A DNA stretch of 64,000 bases from Arsenicibacter rosenii (GCF_001870735.1 NZ_MORL01000014.1:1-64000), one strand, 5' to 3'; positions 34,821 to 44,554 are shown, numbered from the stretch's first letter. The notes: generated from the letters alone by a model not told the origin. A program made the numbers and translations.

Positions 34821-35525
34821 ATGACGGCAGAATACGTTAAAGAAACAATTTTTGATCTGATGCAGCCGGAACGGGCAGAATTGATCGCCCGTTTTTTTAA
34901 AACCGGCCCCGGCCAGTATGGCGAGGGTGATCAGTTTCTGGGACTGACAATGCCTCAGCAACGGGAGATTGCCCGTCAGTTTGCGGATTTACCCTTCACA
35001 GAAGTGGAAAAGCTGGTAAAGGACCAATACCACGAGTGCCGGATGGTGGGGCTGGTGATCTGGGTAAATCAGTTCCGTAGCCGGGCAACGAGTTCATACG
35101 GTAAAGAAGCAATTTACATGGGCTATCTCGAACACCGGGCCCATATCAATAACTGGGACCTGGTCGATGTTACCTGCCCGACCATCGTCGGCGGCTATCT
35201 GCTTCATAATGACCGGTCGGTATTATATGAATTAGCAGCCGAACAGAGTCTGTGGAGTCAGCGGATGGCTATCATATCTACGCTGACCTTTATCCGCAAG
35301 GGGCAATTCGGAGACACCTTTGCGCTGGCGGAACAACTGCTCTCCCATCAGCACGACCTGATTCATAAAGCCATTGGCTGGATGCTGCGCGAAGCGGGTA
35401 AGAAAGATGAGCTGGCGCTGGAAGAATTTCTGACCGATCATATCCGCCAGATGCCGCGTACGGCCCTTCGCTACGCCATCGAACGTTTCGATCCGAAGCG
35501 CCGGAAGGCGTTTCTGGCGATGTAG
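34821..35525 (+). CDS. DNA alkylation repair protein (AlkD-like HEAT-repeat glycosylase family)
   Basis: A 234-residue all-helical protein. The segments QFLGLTMPQQREIARQF, YHECRMVGLVIWVNQF, NNWDLVDVTCPTIVGGYL, WSQRMAIISTLTFIRKG and HKAIGWMLREAGKKD are the HEAT-like repeats of the AlkD family. Members remove positively charged N3- and N7-alkylpurines without flipping the base. NNWDLVD carries the conserved Trp-Asp of the active-site groove. The ATG at 34821 is preferred to a TTG at 34797. The gene is single and faces the FG-GAP gene across a strong terminator. Confidence 0.92.
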   Translation: MTAEYVKETIFDLMQPERAELIARFFKTGPGQYGEGDQFLGLTMPQQREIARQFADLPFTEVEKLVKDQYHECRMVGLVIWVNQFRSRATSSYGKEAIYMGYLEHRAHINNWDLVDVTCPTIVGGYLLHNDRSVLYELAAEQSLWSQRMAIISTLTFIRKGQFGDTFALAEQLLSHQHDLIHKAIGWMLREAGKKDELALEEFLTDHIRQMPRTALRYAIERFDPKRRKAFLAM

Positions 35526-35550
35526 TGAGACTGATCTGCTGTGGATATAA

Positions 35551-35584
35551 CAAACGCGGCTGGCATCCCTGCCAGCCGCGTTTG
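35551..35584. terminator. bidirectional terminator between alkylation-repair and FG-GAP genes
   Basis: A perfect 15-bp stem (35551-35565 with 35570-35584) around the loop TCCC, symmetric with CAAA and TTTG ends. It lies between two convergent genes and is the strongest simple hairpin in the window. Confidence 0.85.
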
Positions 35585-35611
35585 TTATCTTGATCTGAAC
35601 CTTTCAAAACA

Positions 35612-38600
35612 CTATCGCTTTGCCTGCGTCAGCAACGGCCGTTGCGCGGATGGCTGGGGCTGATAAGCCCGGATGGCCTGCTGATTGATACCAAACAGCA
35701 GCGTATTGCCGACACGTAATACGCGCCGTACGTCGCCCGTTAGCCGGAAACCGGATTGGGTCTGCGGAATGGCTGTAAAACCGCCCCGCCCGTCGCCTTT
35801 CAGGAGCACCCCGTAGTTTGCGTCGGCACGGCCGAAACGCAGCCGCACCTGGTTCGTATTGCCGCATAACAACAGGTCTTTGTGTCCGTCCTGATCGTAG
35901 TCTAGCGACGTGGCGGTGAAAACCGGCGACACCTGAGCCGCAAGTGGCAGCGCTTTTTCGGTCAGCTTACCGGACCCATTGCTCATAAAACAGACTGTCC
36001 GGAGCTCATTGGCCGTTAATTTCGACGCATCCTTTAACTCCTCGCTGGTGAAAATATCCGTCATCGTGGCATTCGAATAGCTGTCGTAGTTGGTAAACCG
36101 GTGACGCAGCATACCTACCTGGTCAAGCAGTTCATCGCGGGTAGGATGCGGGTAGCTTTTTCCCTGAATGTAAAAGCATAGAATAGGGTCGACCTTTCCA
36201 TTTTTGTCAAAGTCTTTGTAAATCAGTTCGGCCGGCTCCTGATCGCTCGCGCGGCATTGCGCATTCAGGCCGTGATTGCCTGCCACCAGATCCGGCCGGC
36301 CGTCGCTGTTCAGGTCATCAACCAGGAGCGTATTCCACCAGCCCTGATAAGGTTTATCGAAGTAGGTTCTTGTCTGGTCGGCAAGCTGGTTATTGGCCCA
36401 GCCAAGGACGGTTACCGGCATCCACTCGCCTACCAGTACCAGCTCGGCTTTGCGGTCATTGTTCAGGTCGGTCCAGGCGGCGTCGGTAACCATGCCGATG
36501 CTGGCAAGCATGGGGGCCAGTTTTGCCGTCTGGTCCGTAAACTGGCCTTTGCCGTTATTAATCAGCAGGTAACTGCGGGGCGTTTCCGGATAGCGACCCG
36601 GCACCACTCGCCCGCCAACGAACAAATCGGGTTTGCCGTCGCCGTTACAATCAGCGGCGCGGATACAGCTTTTGCTGGTAAGCATGGCCGGTAAGGCATT
36701 CGGGCTTGCCGTAAACTGGCCTTTCCCATTGTTCAGGTACAGATGGTCCTGAAGCCTCGGATCATTAGGCTGAAGGGTACCGTATCCGCCGCTACATACG
36801 TACAGATCAGGAAATCCGTCGGCATTGGCGTCGAAGAAGAGCGCGTCGGTATCCTGTCCGCCTTTATTGGCCTCAAACGCGGGTTGCGCCAGTTTGCGGA
36901 ACTGATGATCCGGCTGCTGAATGAATAAACTACCTGCCTGTCCGGCGTTTCCGCCTACAAAAACATCCTCCAGCCCATCGCCGTTTACATCGGCTTTGGT
37001 CATGGCCGGACCGTTGAACGACTGGGCATTAACCAGCAGAATCTGCTGCTTGAAATCGTTGGAAGGGTCAACCGGATCCGTATAGGCTACCGGTGATTTA
37101 GTTTCGCTGAAAAGCGGCTGTACGGCCGGTAGGGCCTGATAAACTGTCCGGGCGTCTTTTTCCTGCAAGGTCAGCAACTGGTCGGCCTTTACGTTTTTGA
37201 GGAGTTGCTGTTTCCCGCTTGGCCAGACAATCCGCAGAGAGTCGATAACCGGATTGTTGCCCAGACCAAGGTGCATTCGTGGAGAAACGCTGGACTGGTA
37301 GCCACGGATCGGCATTTGCTCAATGTATTGCTGCCGCCCCGCCTGGTAGGCCGTTACTTTTGCACCGATGCCCTGGGTGTTGCCTCCCAGGCCCACTAGT
37401 TTGACCGACAGGTAATGGTGTTTGCGTTCGCGGCTGGTTTCGTTCTGGAAAATAAAGGCCGGCTGATTGGTATTGTTCACAATCAGGTCCAGATCGCCGT
37501 CATTATCCAGGTCAGCGTAGGCAGCACCGGTACTGTTTGATGCCTGATTGAGGCCCCAGGCTTGCCCGACATTTTCGAAGCGGACCTGGGCCGATGAATC
37601 TGCACCCTGGTTACGGAACATGTAATTGAGCACGTTCGACGCCGGAATTTTATGCACCAGCTCCAGAACATCTTCGCGGCTGAAATTGGCCGGACGATTC
37701 TGCATGTAGTCTGTCATGTACTTCAGGAAGTCCTGATTGGTGTAATCGCGGACATAGCCGTTGGTGATGAAGAGGTCTTTCCAGCCATCATTGTCGTAGT
37801 CGGCCAGCAGCGGCGACCAGCTCCAGTCGGTATTTGAAATGCCTGCCATCTGTCCTACTTCGGCGAATAAAGGCGTACTGGTTGCCTTGCCGGTCGTTGG
37901 TTCTGCGCCAAGGTTAAGTTGCAGCATATTGCGCATATGCTGGTAATGGAATCCCGACGAAACGGCCAGGTTAAACTTGTCGTAGTTATCCGGTGCCATC
38001 AACAGTTTCTGCCGCCGGTTATCTTCGGGAAGCATGTCGAGGGTAAAAATATCGGGGCGGGCGTCGTTGTTGACATCGGCCACGTCGTTACCCATCGAAA
38101 AATGCGACGTATGGCGGATGCCAGCCTTTAGCTGATTCGTAAAGGTAGGGCCGTTGCCATGGTCGTCATGGTTGTTAATGTACAGATAATCAGGAATGGT
38201 ATAGTCATTGGAGATATAAAAGTCCGGCCAGCCGTCGCCGTTAAAATCCGACACGCCCAGGCCCAGACCGTAGCTTAACACCGAGCTGCTGATACCGGCT
38301 TTTTCCGTAACGTCATCAAAATGATTCCCCATGTTGCGCATGAGCCGTACCCCGATTTCCGGATTGCTGCGCTGCATGAGAGCTGCCGTTGGGCCAGGGT
38401 CCAGAACGGGTAATAACCGTGGGTTATGATTGAGCAGAAACAAGTCCAGGTCACCGTCGCGGTCGTAGTCAAAAAAGGTCGCCTGAGTTGTTTGTCCCGG
38501 CAGCGCCAGGCCCCATGCCATGGTCTGATCCGAGAAGTGGGGCACACCCTGCGAGTCATTGCCTTCGTTGATGAAGAGCTGGGGCGTTCGTTTGTAAGGG

Positions 38601-39031
38601 GGCATGCTGCCCGAATAACAGACAAATATATCGAGCCGGCCGTCTGCGTTAACATCGGCCATAGAAACGCCGGTACGCCACGGTCCTTCGCGCCCGGCCA
38701 CGCCGGCAGCATTGGTTATATCGGCAAATTTCATCTGGCCCTTATTCAGGTAGAGCTGATTCGGGACCATGTTGCCGCTGAAATAGATATCGTCTAATCC
38801 GTCATTGTTCAGGTCACCGACGGCTACCCCTCCCCCGTTGTAGAAATACTCGTATATCAGCACGTTAGTGTTTACGCCTTCAGTCAGGTTGTTGGCGAAG
38901 GTGATACCGGTTTGTTCCGGAGACAGGGAGGTAAACAGAGGCGATGTATTATCGGATGACTGATCGCTGGAGTGACAGCCAACGAGGCCGGACGCAAGAA
39001 GCAGCAGGCCTGCACAAATACGGATTTTCAC
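35612..39031 (-). CDS. FG-GAP/VCBS-repeat lipoprotein with ASPIC/UnbV domain
   Basis: An 1139-residue surface lipoprotein. The GTG at 39031 was chosen because it opens a clean lipoprotein signal (MKIRICAGLLLLASGLVGC, Cys19) and because a terminator-like hairpin occupies the longer open region. Many FG-GAP repeats with DxDxDG calcium loops (DLNNDGLDD, DVNADGRLD, DYDRDGDLD, DFNGDGWPD) form a first beta-propeller (about 40-480). An ASPIC/UnbV domain follows (about 540-620; SPRMHLGLGNNPVIDSLRIVWPSG), then a second propeller to the end. Such proteins accompany SusC/SusD pairs in many Bacteroidota and may bind ligand at the cell surface; the ligand is unknown. It is the third gene of the susC-susD unit. 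Confidence 0.88.
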   Translation of the reverse strand: MKIRICAGLLLLASGLVGCHSSDQSSDNTSPLFTSLSPEQTGITFANNLTEGVNTNVLIYEYFYNGGGVAVGDLNNDGLDDIYFSGNMVPNQLYLNKGQMKFADITNAAGVAGREGPWRTGVSMADVNADGRLDIFVCYSGSMPPYKRTPQLFINEGNDSQGVPHFSDQTMAWGLALPGQTTQATFFDYDRDGDLDLFLLNHNPRLLPVLDPGPTAALMQRSNPEIGVRLMRNMGNHFDDVTEKAGISSSVLSYGLGLGVSDFNGDGWPDFYISNDYTIPDYLYINNHDDHGNGPTFTNQLKAGIRHTSHFSMGNDVADVNNDARPDIFTLDMLPEDNRRQKLLMAPDNYDKFNLAVSSGFHYQHMRNMLQLNLGAEPTTGKATSTPLFAEVGQMAGISNTDWSWSPLLADYDNDGWKDLFITNGYVRDYTNQDFLKYMTDYMQNRPANFSREDVLELVHKIPASNVLNYMFRNQGADSSAQVRFENVGQAWGLNQASNSTGAAYADLDNDGDLDLIVNNTNQPAFIFQNETSRERKHHYLSVKLVGLGGNTQGIGAKVTAYQAGRQQYIEQMPIRGYQSSVSPRMHLGLGNNPVIDSLRIVWPSGKQQLLKNVKADQLLTLQEKDARTVYQALPAVQPLFSETKSPVAYTDPVDPSNDFKQQILLVNAQSFNGPAMTKADVNGDGLEDVFVGGNAGQAGSLFIQQPDHQFRKLAQPAFEANKGGQDTDALFFDANADGFPDLYVCSGGYGTLQPNDPRLQDHLYLNNGKGQFTASPNALPAMLTSKSCIRAADCNGDGKPDLFVGGRVVPGRYPETPRSYLLINNGKGQFTDQTAKLAPMLASIGMVTDAAWTDLNNDRKAELVLVGEWMPVTVLGWANNQLADQTRTYFDKPYQGWWNTLLVDDLNSDGRPDLVAGNHGLNAQCRASDQEPAELIYKDFDKNGKVDPILCFYIQGKSYPHPTRDELLDQVGMLRHRFTNYDSYSNATMTDIFTSEELKDASKLTANELRTVCFMSNGSGKLTEKALPLAAQVSPVFTATSLDYDQDGHKDLLLCGNTNQVRLRFGRADANYGVLLKGDGRGGFTAIPQTQSGFRLTGDVRRVLRVGNTLLFGINQQAIRAYQPQPSAQRPLLTQAKR

Positions 39032-39069
39032 AAGAAATGAGCTTAGTATAGTACTGATCAACAAAAATA

Positions 39070-39114
39070 GGGTGGTTGAGTCAGGCAAAAAAATGATGCC
39101 TGATCCAACCACCC
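39070..39114 (-). terminator. intra-operon terminator-like hairpin between susD and the FG-GAP gene
   Basis: GGGTGGTTG...CAGGCA (39070-39087) pairs with TGCCTG...CAACCACCC (39097-39114) in an 18-position stem with one mismatch and one G-U pair. It is followed on the minus strand by TATTTTTG. It should reduce, but need not abolish, transcription of the third gene relative to susC/susD. Confidence 0.75.
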
Positions 39115-39129
39115 CATAATATACTACTA

Positions 39130-40986
39130 TTAGTTATATCCCGGGTTCTGGACTAACTTATTATTCCGGTTAACTTCGTCGCGGCTGATCGGCAGGAAAT
39201 AGATTTTATCATCCCATTTCCGGTTTTCCTTACCTGTTCCCAGATCCTGTACGCTGTAGCTATAGGTATAGTTGTCTTTGCTGTACTTATAGGTGCTTAC
39301 CGTTTTGCCGGATTTGAGTTTGCCCGTGATCACAATGATTTTCGCCTGTTTACCCAGTGCTGTCGGCGCCGTCATCCAGCGGCGGACATCATAAAAACGC
39401 TGATCTTCGAACAACATCTCAACATTCCGTTCATTCTGATAGCGGGTAACCAGTGCGGCTCCCGACTCCGTAATAGCCGGCATACCAACGCGGTAACGAA
39501 CGCGGTTGATCCATGTTTTGGCCTCGGCTTCCTCGCCCAGCGCCAGACAAGCCTCAGCATAGTTCAGTACAACTTCAGTAAAACGGATCTGGATCGAAGG
39601 CACTTCCTGGCGGATGCTCATATCGACCAGCGCCGGATCGGGGTCCATAAACTTCCGGATGCCGTAACCGGTCCAGGTACCGTTCCAGTTTTCGATGGTA
39701 CTGTTACGGGTATCCAGACCTGCATACGGTGTTGTGGCACCGCCGCCGGTTCCGACTTCATAGAAGCCCATCTGAATTTGCCCAGCCGGATCGATACCGG
39801 CACCGTCCGGCGTACGCGGTTTCCACTGAGCGCCGTCATACAGAATAGACGCGTAGAAACGAGGATCGCGGTTTTCGTATGGCGCGCTGGCGTGGGTCGG
39901 GTTGCTCCAGTCGAATTTGGTACCGTCCATCATTTCATAGCTGTCAACCAGTTGCTGGGTTGGCTGGCTGGATGTCCAGCCATGATAGCCGTTCGGCATG
40001 TTATTCCGCGGGAACCATGAACCCCAGTCATCAGGGGATGCCCGGATGTAATACTTCAGGAAGATACCATCCGTTTCGCCGCCATTGCGTGACAGATAAA
40101 GGTTAATGTAATTCTGCTGACCGTCGGCGGCCGTGGTCGGGCTGCTGAGATTCAGCTTATAGCCGTATTTATTGAGGTCCATAACCGCTTTGGCAGCATC
40201 CTTAGCTTTCTGCCAGCGCGTTTTGCGGTCGCCGCTGGTATAGCCCAGTAATTCCGGTTTGCTGAAGCCTGCAATAACGCTTGATTTGGTTTTTGCCGTC
40301 GGGATGTCGTGCAGATCGCTGGCTGCGTAAAGCAGTACCCGGGCTTTCAGCGCCATGGCTGCTCCCTGAGTAGCCCGGCCGGCATCCAGTGTTTTGCCCT
40401 GAAGCAACAGAGCGGCCGAATCCAGGTCGCTGACAATGGCATTGACACACTCCTCGTAGGTATTCCGGGCAATGCCAAAATCCGGATTATCGAGCGTATA
40501 GGCTGATTTAATGATCGGGATACCGCCGTAGTAACGCAGCAACTGGTTGTAATAATAACCACGCAGGAAATACATTTCGCCTTTCATGCGGTCAGAAACG
40601 GTCTTATTATCAAACTTAGGCTTCGCTAAATTAGCCAGCGCAATATTAGTCGCGCGGATACGCTGGTACATGGCGCTCCATTCCATTGTATTCTTGACCG
40701 TTCCTAAGTTCGACGGGCTTACGTTGGCCTCGTTGACATCCTGTTTTCCGAAGCTGTACAAAGCATTGTCGGTCTGGCAGTCCAGACTCATCTGATCCAG
40801 AATACCGTCCCGGATGCCGTTGTACACATCGTTTATGAAGGCTTCTGAAAGCGCCTGATCTGACCAAACCGCATCGCCGGATACTTTATCGAGGGGCTTG
40901 GTGTTCAGAAAGTCTGAGTTACAGGCGTTGAGTGATACGCCCACGACCAGAATCAGCAAAAAATAGTTTATTATAATATTCTTCAT
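39130..40986 (-). CDS. RagB/SusD-family nutrient-uptake outer-membrane lipoprotein
   Basis: A 618-residue surface lipoprotein that forms the lid over the SusC barrel and captures ligand. The signal peptide ends in the lipobox SLNAC (Cys22), followed by NSDFLNTKPLDKVSGDAVW, a standard SusD N-terminus. TPR-type helices hold AMALKARVLLYAASDL and FLRGYYYNQLLRYYGGIPII. The C-terminal SusD blocks are FTEVVLNYAEACLALGE, INRVRYRVGMP, NERNVEMLFEDQRFYDVRRWM and PISRDEVNRN. It starts 18 bp after susC. The ligand cannot be predicted. Confidence 0.94.
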   Translation of the reverse strand: MKNIIINYFLLILVVGVSLNACNSDFLNTKPLDKVSGDAVWSDQALSEAFINDVYNGIRDGILDQMSLDCQTDNALYSFGKQDVNEANVSPSNLGTVKNTMEWSAMYQRIRATNIALANLAKPKFDNKTVSDRMKGEMYFLRGYYYNQLLRYYGGIPIIKSAYTLDNPDFGIARNTYEECVNAIVSDLDSAALLLQGKTLDAGRATQGAAMALKARVLLYAASDLHDIPTAKTKSSVIAGFSKPELLGYTSGDRKTRWQKAKDAAKAVMDLNKYGYKLNLSSPTTAADGQQNYINLYLSRNGGETDGIFLKYYIRASPDDWGSWFPRNNMPNGYHGWTSSQPTQQLVDSYEMMDGTKFDWSNPTHASAPYENRDPRFYASILYDGAQWKPRTPDGAGIDPAGQIQMGFYEVGTGGGATTPYAGLDTRNSTIENWNGTWTGYGIRKFMDPDPALVDMSIRQEVPSIQIRFTEVVLNYAEACLALGEEAEAKTWINRVRYRVGMPAITESGAALVTRYQNERNVEMLFEDQRFYDVRRWMTAPTALGKQAKIIVITGKLKSGKTVSTYKYSKDNYTYSYSVQDLGTGKENRKWDDKIYFLPISRDEVNRNNKLVQNPGYN

Positions 40987-41004
40987 AAAATTCAGATGGA
41001 TCGT

Positions 41005-44000
41005 TTAGAAGCTAACTGATAGGCCGGTGTTGATTAACCGCGACTGAGGGTAGTACTGTGCACTGCCGCTGGTCGATTCCGGATCGAAAAGTCCCTTCAT
41101 CGTCGGTGAATACGTGAGCAGGTTTAATCCGTTGACGTAAACCCGCAGGTTGTTCAGGCCAATCCGGCTGGAGAGTGTCGTTGGCAGCGTATAGCCCAGT
41201 TCGAGGTTTTTCAGACGGATGTAATCGGTGCGCTTAAGCCAGTAGGTATTGCCGTTTGAGAAATACTGATTGCTCCGGTCAACAATACGCGGATCCTTTG
41301 TACTCGGGTTGTCTACTGTCCAGCGGTGGTCATAGCTCCAGGCCAGGAAGTTACCGATTGTGCCGGATTCAGTCTGCAGGAAAATCTGACCACCGGTTGA
41401 TGCCTGGAAGAGTAAGCTCAGGTCAAAGTTTTTCCAGCGCAGGTTAGCGTTAAGCCCACCCTGAAACCGTGGCTGGTTATTCCGGTCGGCCCGCACACGG
41501 TCATCGCCATTGATTTTACCATCGCCGTTGATGTCTTTCAGCCGCATGTCGCCGGGGCGTAATACACTTGCCCCTACACCGCTGTAATCAACTTTGTTGG
41601 CATCGATATCGGCCTGGGTCGAGAAGATACCGTCATACTGGTACATCAGCGTACCGTTGGCCTGGTTAGGGTCGTTTACGTTGGTCGGGATCGGTTTACC
41701 GGTTGACCGCTGCCATTCAGGCGCACCTGGTGTCTCGTCCCAGAAGGTAATCTGGTTTTTCGCGTAACCACCGTTTACGCTGACGCTATATTTCAGCTGA
41801 CCCGCCTGTCCGTTGTAACCGACGCGGAATTCATACCCTTTGTTGCTCACTTTACCGATATTGGTTGCCGGCAACGTCATACCTGTCGTTTGTGGGATAG
41901 ACGCGCTTTTCCGCCACAGGATGTTCGACCGCTTGTTCTGGAATACGTCGAATTCGAAGAAAATCTTGCCGTTCAGCGCAGAGCCTTCCAGACCGATATC
42001 GGCGTTGTTGGCTACTTCCCACGTCAGGGTGGTGTTTGGTACCCCGTTTTCGTACAAGGTCTGTGCCACCTGACCACCCATTACATAGCCCCAGTTTGAG
42101 TTGACAACATCACCGTAGGCGTAGGTTGGCAGGTAATCATATTCACGCAGTGAGCCGTTGAAATAGACCTGGTCATTACCCAGCTGACCCCATGAGGCCC
42201 GTAATTTCAGCGAGCTGATAGCTGGTACGCTTTTCTTGAAGAAACTTTCTTCGGAAATACGCCAGCCGGCTGTTACACCAGGGAAAAAGCCCCAGCGGCT
42301 GGCCGCCGGGAACATGTACGAGCCGTCATAACGCCACAGGAATTCGGCGAGATACTTTTCCTTGTAGTTGTAGGCTGCCCGACCAAAATAGCTCATCCGG
42401 GCACGTTCCCAGGCGGCGGTTGTGTTGCTGTTTTTCTCTGCATTTCCGCCCGCAAACAGCTGATCAATCGCTGTTGAGGCGAAATATTTACGGAAGGCAG
42501 AGAAGCCGTTTGAGTTGGCGCGCTCCTGCGTAATACCCGCTAACAGCGTGATGGCATGATTCCCCGCAAATGTATGATCGTAGGAGAGAATCCCCGACAG
42601 CAGCGAGTTAAACTGGTCGTTTGTATACTGGTTCAGGGTGGCCTGCGCCGGCCCTTTCGCTACTTTTTGCAGAATTGGCTGCTTGTTGGCATCATACGAC
42701 GTGTAATCCCAGCTGTAAACATACCATGGTGTCTGCCAGGTTTTCCCCTGCTGGATATACTTATCAAGCGCAACACTACCCGTAAACTTCAGGCCTGGTA
42801 CCCATGGGTTGGTGATATTAACGCTGGCATTGCTCTGCACATAATACCGGGTGTCTTTGTTATACCCGGTTGCGCTGGTCGTCACCAGCACAGGCTGCTG
42901 ACCGTTTTCAATATCCGGCGCAGGCAGACCATTCGGCCAGAAAGCCGGTTTGTTGGGATACCCCCGCATCAGCATCCGGAAAATAGATCCGGCATCGACC
43001 GTCGGGAAAAAGCGGTTTTCCTGACGACCTACAACACCCACTACAGTATTGATGTATTTATTGATTTTGGCGTCCAGATTCAGGCGGAAGTCATACTGCT
43101 TGTAGCCGGTCGCCGAATTTTTGTAATAACCATCCTGATTCTGATAGTTAGCCGAGGCGAGGTACTTGATGTTTTCGCCGCCACCGACTAACTGCAGTGT
43201 GTGGCGTGTCTGAGGAGACCACGTTTTCAGGGCTGCCGAAAACCAGTCCGTGTTAGGGTGTCCCCACGGATCAGAGCCATCCTGAAACTTCTTGATATCA
43301 TCCGGCGTGAAGGCAGCCTTGGCAATCGCCCCGTTGTCCGGACGGGTGTAGCTACCTGTCGTCCTGAACGCAGCCGAAGCATCTTTCCAGTATTGAGACG
43401 GCAGGTTATAGAGGTTAATTTCGTTGTTCAGTTCAGCATATTGGGCTGCCGTTGCCATTTTGGGAATAACCGTTGGCTGAGACCATCCCTGATTAAAGCT
43501 GTATGAAATTTCCGGTTTTCCGGTTTTTCCGCGTTTTGTCGTTACCAGAATAACCCCGTTGGCCGCCCGCGATCCGTAGATAGCTGCCGAGGCATCTTTC
43601 AGGACCGAGATGCTTTCGATATCATTCGGGTTGAGGCGGTCAATACCACCCGCACGGGCTGGGACCCCATCAATAACGATGAGAGCGTCGTTGTTACCGA
43701 GCGTGTTTGACCCACGGATACGGATGGCCGATCCGTCATAGCCCGGTTCACCGCTTGAGTTCGTCGCGATAACGCCCGGCATCCGGCCGGCAATCGAGTT
43801 ACTCAGGTTTACTGCCGGTGATTTTACAAGGTCGCCGCCTTTGACAGTCGCTACCGAGCCGGTGACGGTTTCCTTTTTCTGCTCACCGTACCCGACCACA
43901 ACGACTTCATTCAGCATCCGGTCGTCGGAAGCCAGCGTAACGTTGATTTCCGACTGGCCGTTCATCGGGATTTCCCGGGTAGTAAAGCCGATGAACGAAA

Positions 44001-44289
44001 ACACCAGTGTTGCATTCCGGTTCGGTACGTTCAGGGAGTAATCGCCCTGCGCCGATGAGATGGTACCGACTGAGGTGCCTTTGATAACAATGCTTACTCC
44101 GGGCAGTGCAATCCCCTGCGCGTCGACAACCTTCCCGGTGATTTTACCCTGTGCAAACGCACCGGCCGACATAAGCAGGAAAAACAGAAACATAGCGTGT
44201 GCCATTAGCCGTATGGTTGCCAGGGCATGTGATGGATCGCCATTTCTGCGGGTCATGAAGACCTTCTGGCATGTACATGTTTTTTGCAT
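41005..44289 (-). CDS. SusC/RagA-family TonB-linked outer-membrane transporter
   Basis: A 1094-residue TonB-dependent transporter. After a basic leader the export signal is MAHAMFLFFLLMSAGAFAQ (residues ~29-47); starts at residue 1, 12 or 29 are all possible. A carboxypeptidase-D-regulatory-like domain (GKITGKVVDAQGIALPGVSI, ~48-130) comes first. Next is the TonB box/plug (NEVVVVGYGEQKKETVTGSV, ~135-250, with VLKDASAAIYGSRAANGVILVTTKRG). The rest is a 22-strand barrel ending NLLTYSPTMKGLFDPES...NTGLSVSF with a terminal Phe. It imports its ligand with the downstream SusD partner. The operon has no glycoside hydrolase. Confidence 0.95.
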   Translation of the reverse strand: MQKTCTCQKVFMTRRNGDPSHALATIRLMAHAMFLFFLLMSAGAFAQGKITGKVVDAQGIALPGVSIVIKGTSVGTISSAQGDYSLNVPNRNATLVFSFIGFTTREIPMNGQSEINVTLASDDRMLNEVVVVGYGEQKKETVTGSVATVKGGDLVKSPAVNLSNSIAGRMPGVIATNSSGEPGYDGSAIRIRGSNTLGNNDALIVIDGVPARAGGIDRLNPNDIESISVLKDASAAIYGSRAANGVILVTTKRGKTGKPEISYSFNQGWSQPTVIPKMATAAQYAELNNEINLYNLPSQYWKDASAAFRTTGSYTRPDNGAIAKAAFTPDDIKKFQDGSDPWGHPNTDWFSAALKTWSPQTRHTLQLVGGGENIKYLASANYQNQDGYYKNSATGYKQYDFRLNLDAKINKYINTVVGVVGRQENRFFPTVDAGSIFRMLMRGYPNKPAFWPNGLPAPDIENGQQPVLVTTSATGYNKDTRYYVQSNASVNITNPWVPGLKFTGSVALDKYIQQGKTWQTPWYVYSWDYTSYDANKQPILQKVAKGPAQATLNQYTNDQFNSLLSGILSYDHTFAGNHAITLLAGITQERANSNGFSAFRKYFASTAIDQLFAGGNAEKNSNTTAAWERARMSYFGRAAYNYKEKYLAEFLWRYDGSYMFPAASRWGFFPGVTAGWRISEESFFKKSVPAISSLKLRASWGQLGNDQVYFNGSLREYDYLPTYAYGDVVNSNWGYVMGGQVAQTLYENGVPNTTLTWEVANNADIGLEGSALNGKIFFEFDVFQNKRSNILWRKSASIPQTTGMTLPATNIGKVSNKGYEFRVGYNGQAGQLKYSVSVNGGYAKNQITFWDETPGAPEWQRSTGKPIPTNVNDPNQANGTLMYQYDGIFSTQADIDANKVDYSGVGASVLRPGDMRLKDINGDGKINGDDRVRADRNNQPRFQGGLNANLRWKNFDLSLLFQASTGGQIFLQTESGTIGNFLAWSYDHRWTVDNPSTKDPRIVDRSNQYFSNGNTYWLKRTDYIRLKNLELGYTLPTTLSSRIGLNNLRVYVNGLNLLTYSPTMKGLFDPESTSGSAQYYPQSRLINTGLSVSF

Positions 44290-44488
44290 AAGCTTTGTTT
44301 TGGTATTGATTAATTGGTATTGGGTATTAAAAAACTTTAGTCAAAAGAGCGGTATGAATATTCACGGATCGGGTGTGTTGGTTACAGGTACTTGCTGTCA
44401 GGTTTTTTCTCGGGAGGGGATAGATGGAAGAACAGGGATAGATTGTGTACGTTAACCAGAGCCTATCAGCCGGGTTGCGGAGTTATTG

Positions 44489-44496
44489 CAAATTTA
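44489..44496 (-). promoter_or_regulatory. probable susC promoter (-7 element)
   Basis: The minus strand reads TAAATTTG (TAnnTTTG) 193 bases ahead of the susC ATG. The -33 TTG is weak or absent, as expected for an activator-dependent promoter. This gives a long (~190-nt) leader, which is common for susC genes and could hold RNA-level control. Two GGGATAGAT repeats (44417-44425 and 44435-44443, 18 bp apart) lie in that leader. Confidence 0.45.
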
Positions 44497-44520
44497 TGTT
44501 GGTATAACACAATTCATGGA

Positions 44521-44554
44521 GGGGTGAAATGATCAATATAGGGGGGTAAAATGA
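44521..44554. promoter_or_regulatory. direct repeats upstream of susC, candidate HTCS operator
   Basis: GGGGTGAAATGA (44521-44532) and GGGGTAAAATGA (44543-44554) are 11/12 identical and spaced 22 bp start to start, two helical turns. They lie directly upstream of the -33 region of the susC promoter. AraC-family DNA-binding domains, like that of the adjacent HTCS, usually bind such tandem direct repeats next to the promoter. A further 14-bp palindrome AACGGCAGGCCGTT occurs at 44582-44595. Confidence 0.5.

Noticed and set aside
42556-43191. A 211-residue plus-strand open frame
   Set aside because: It is antisense to the SusC barrel, with no recognisable domain or start signal.
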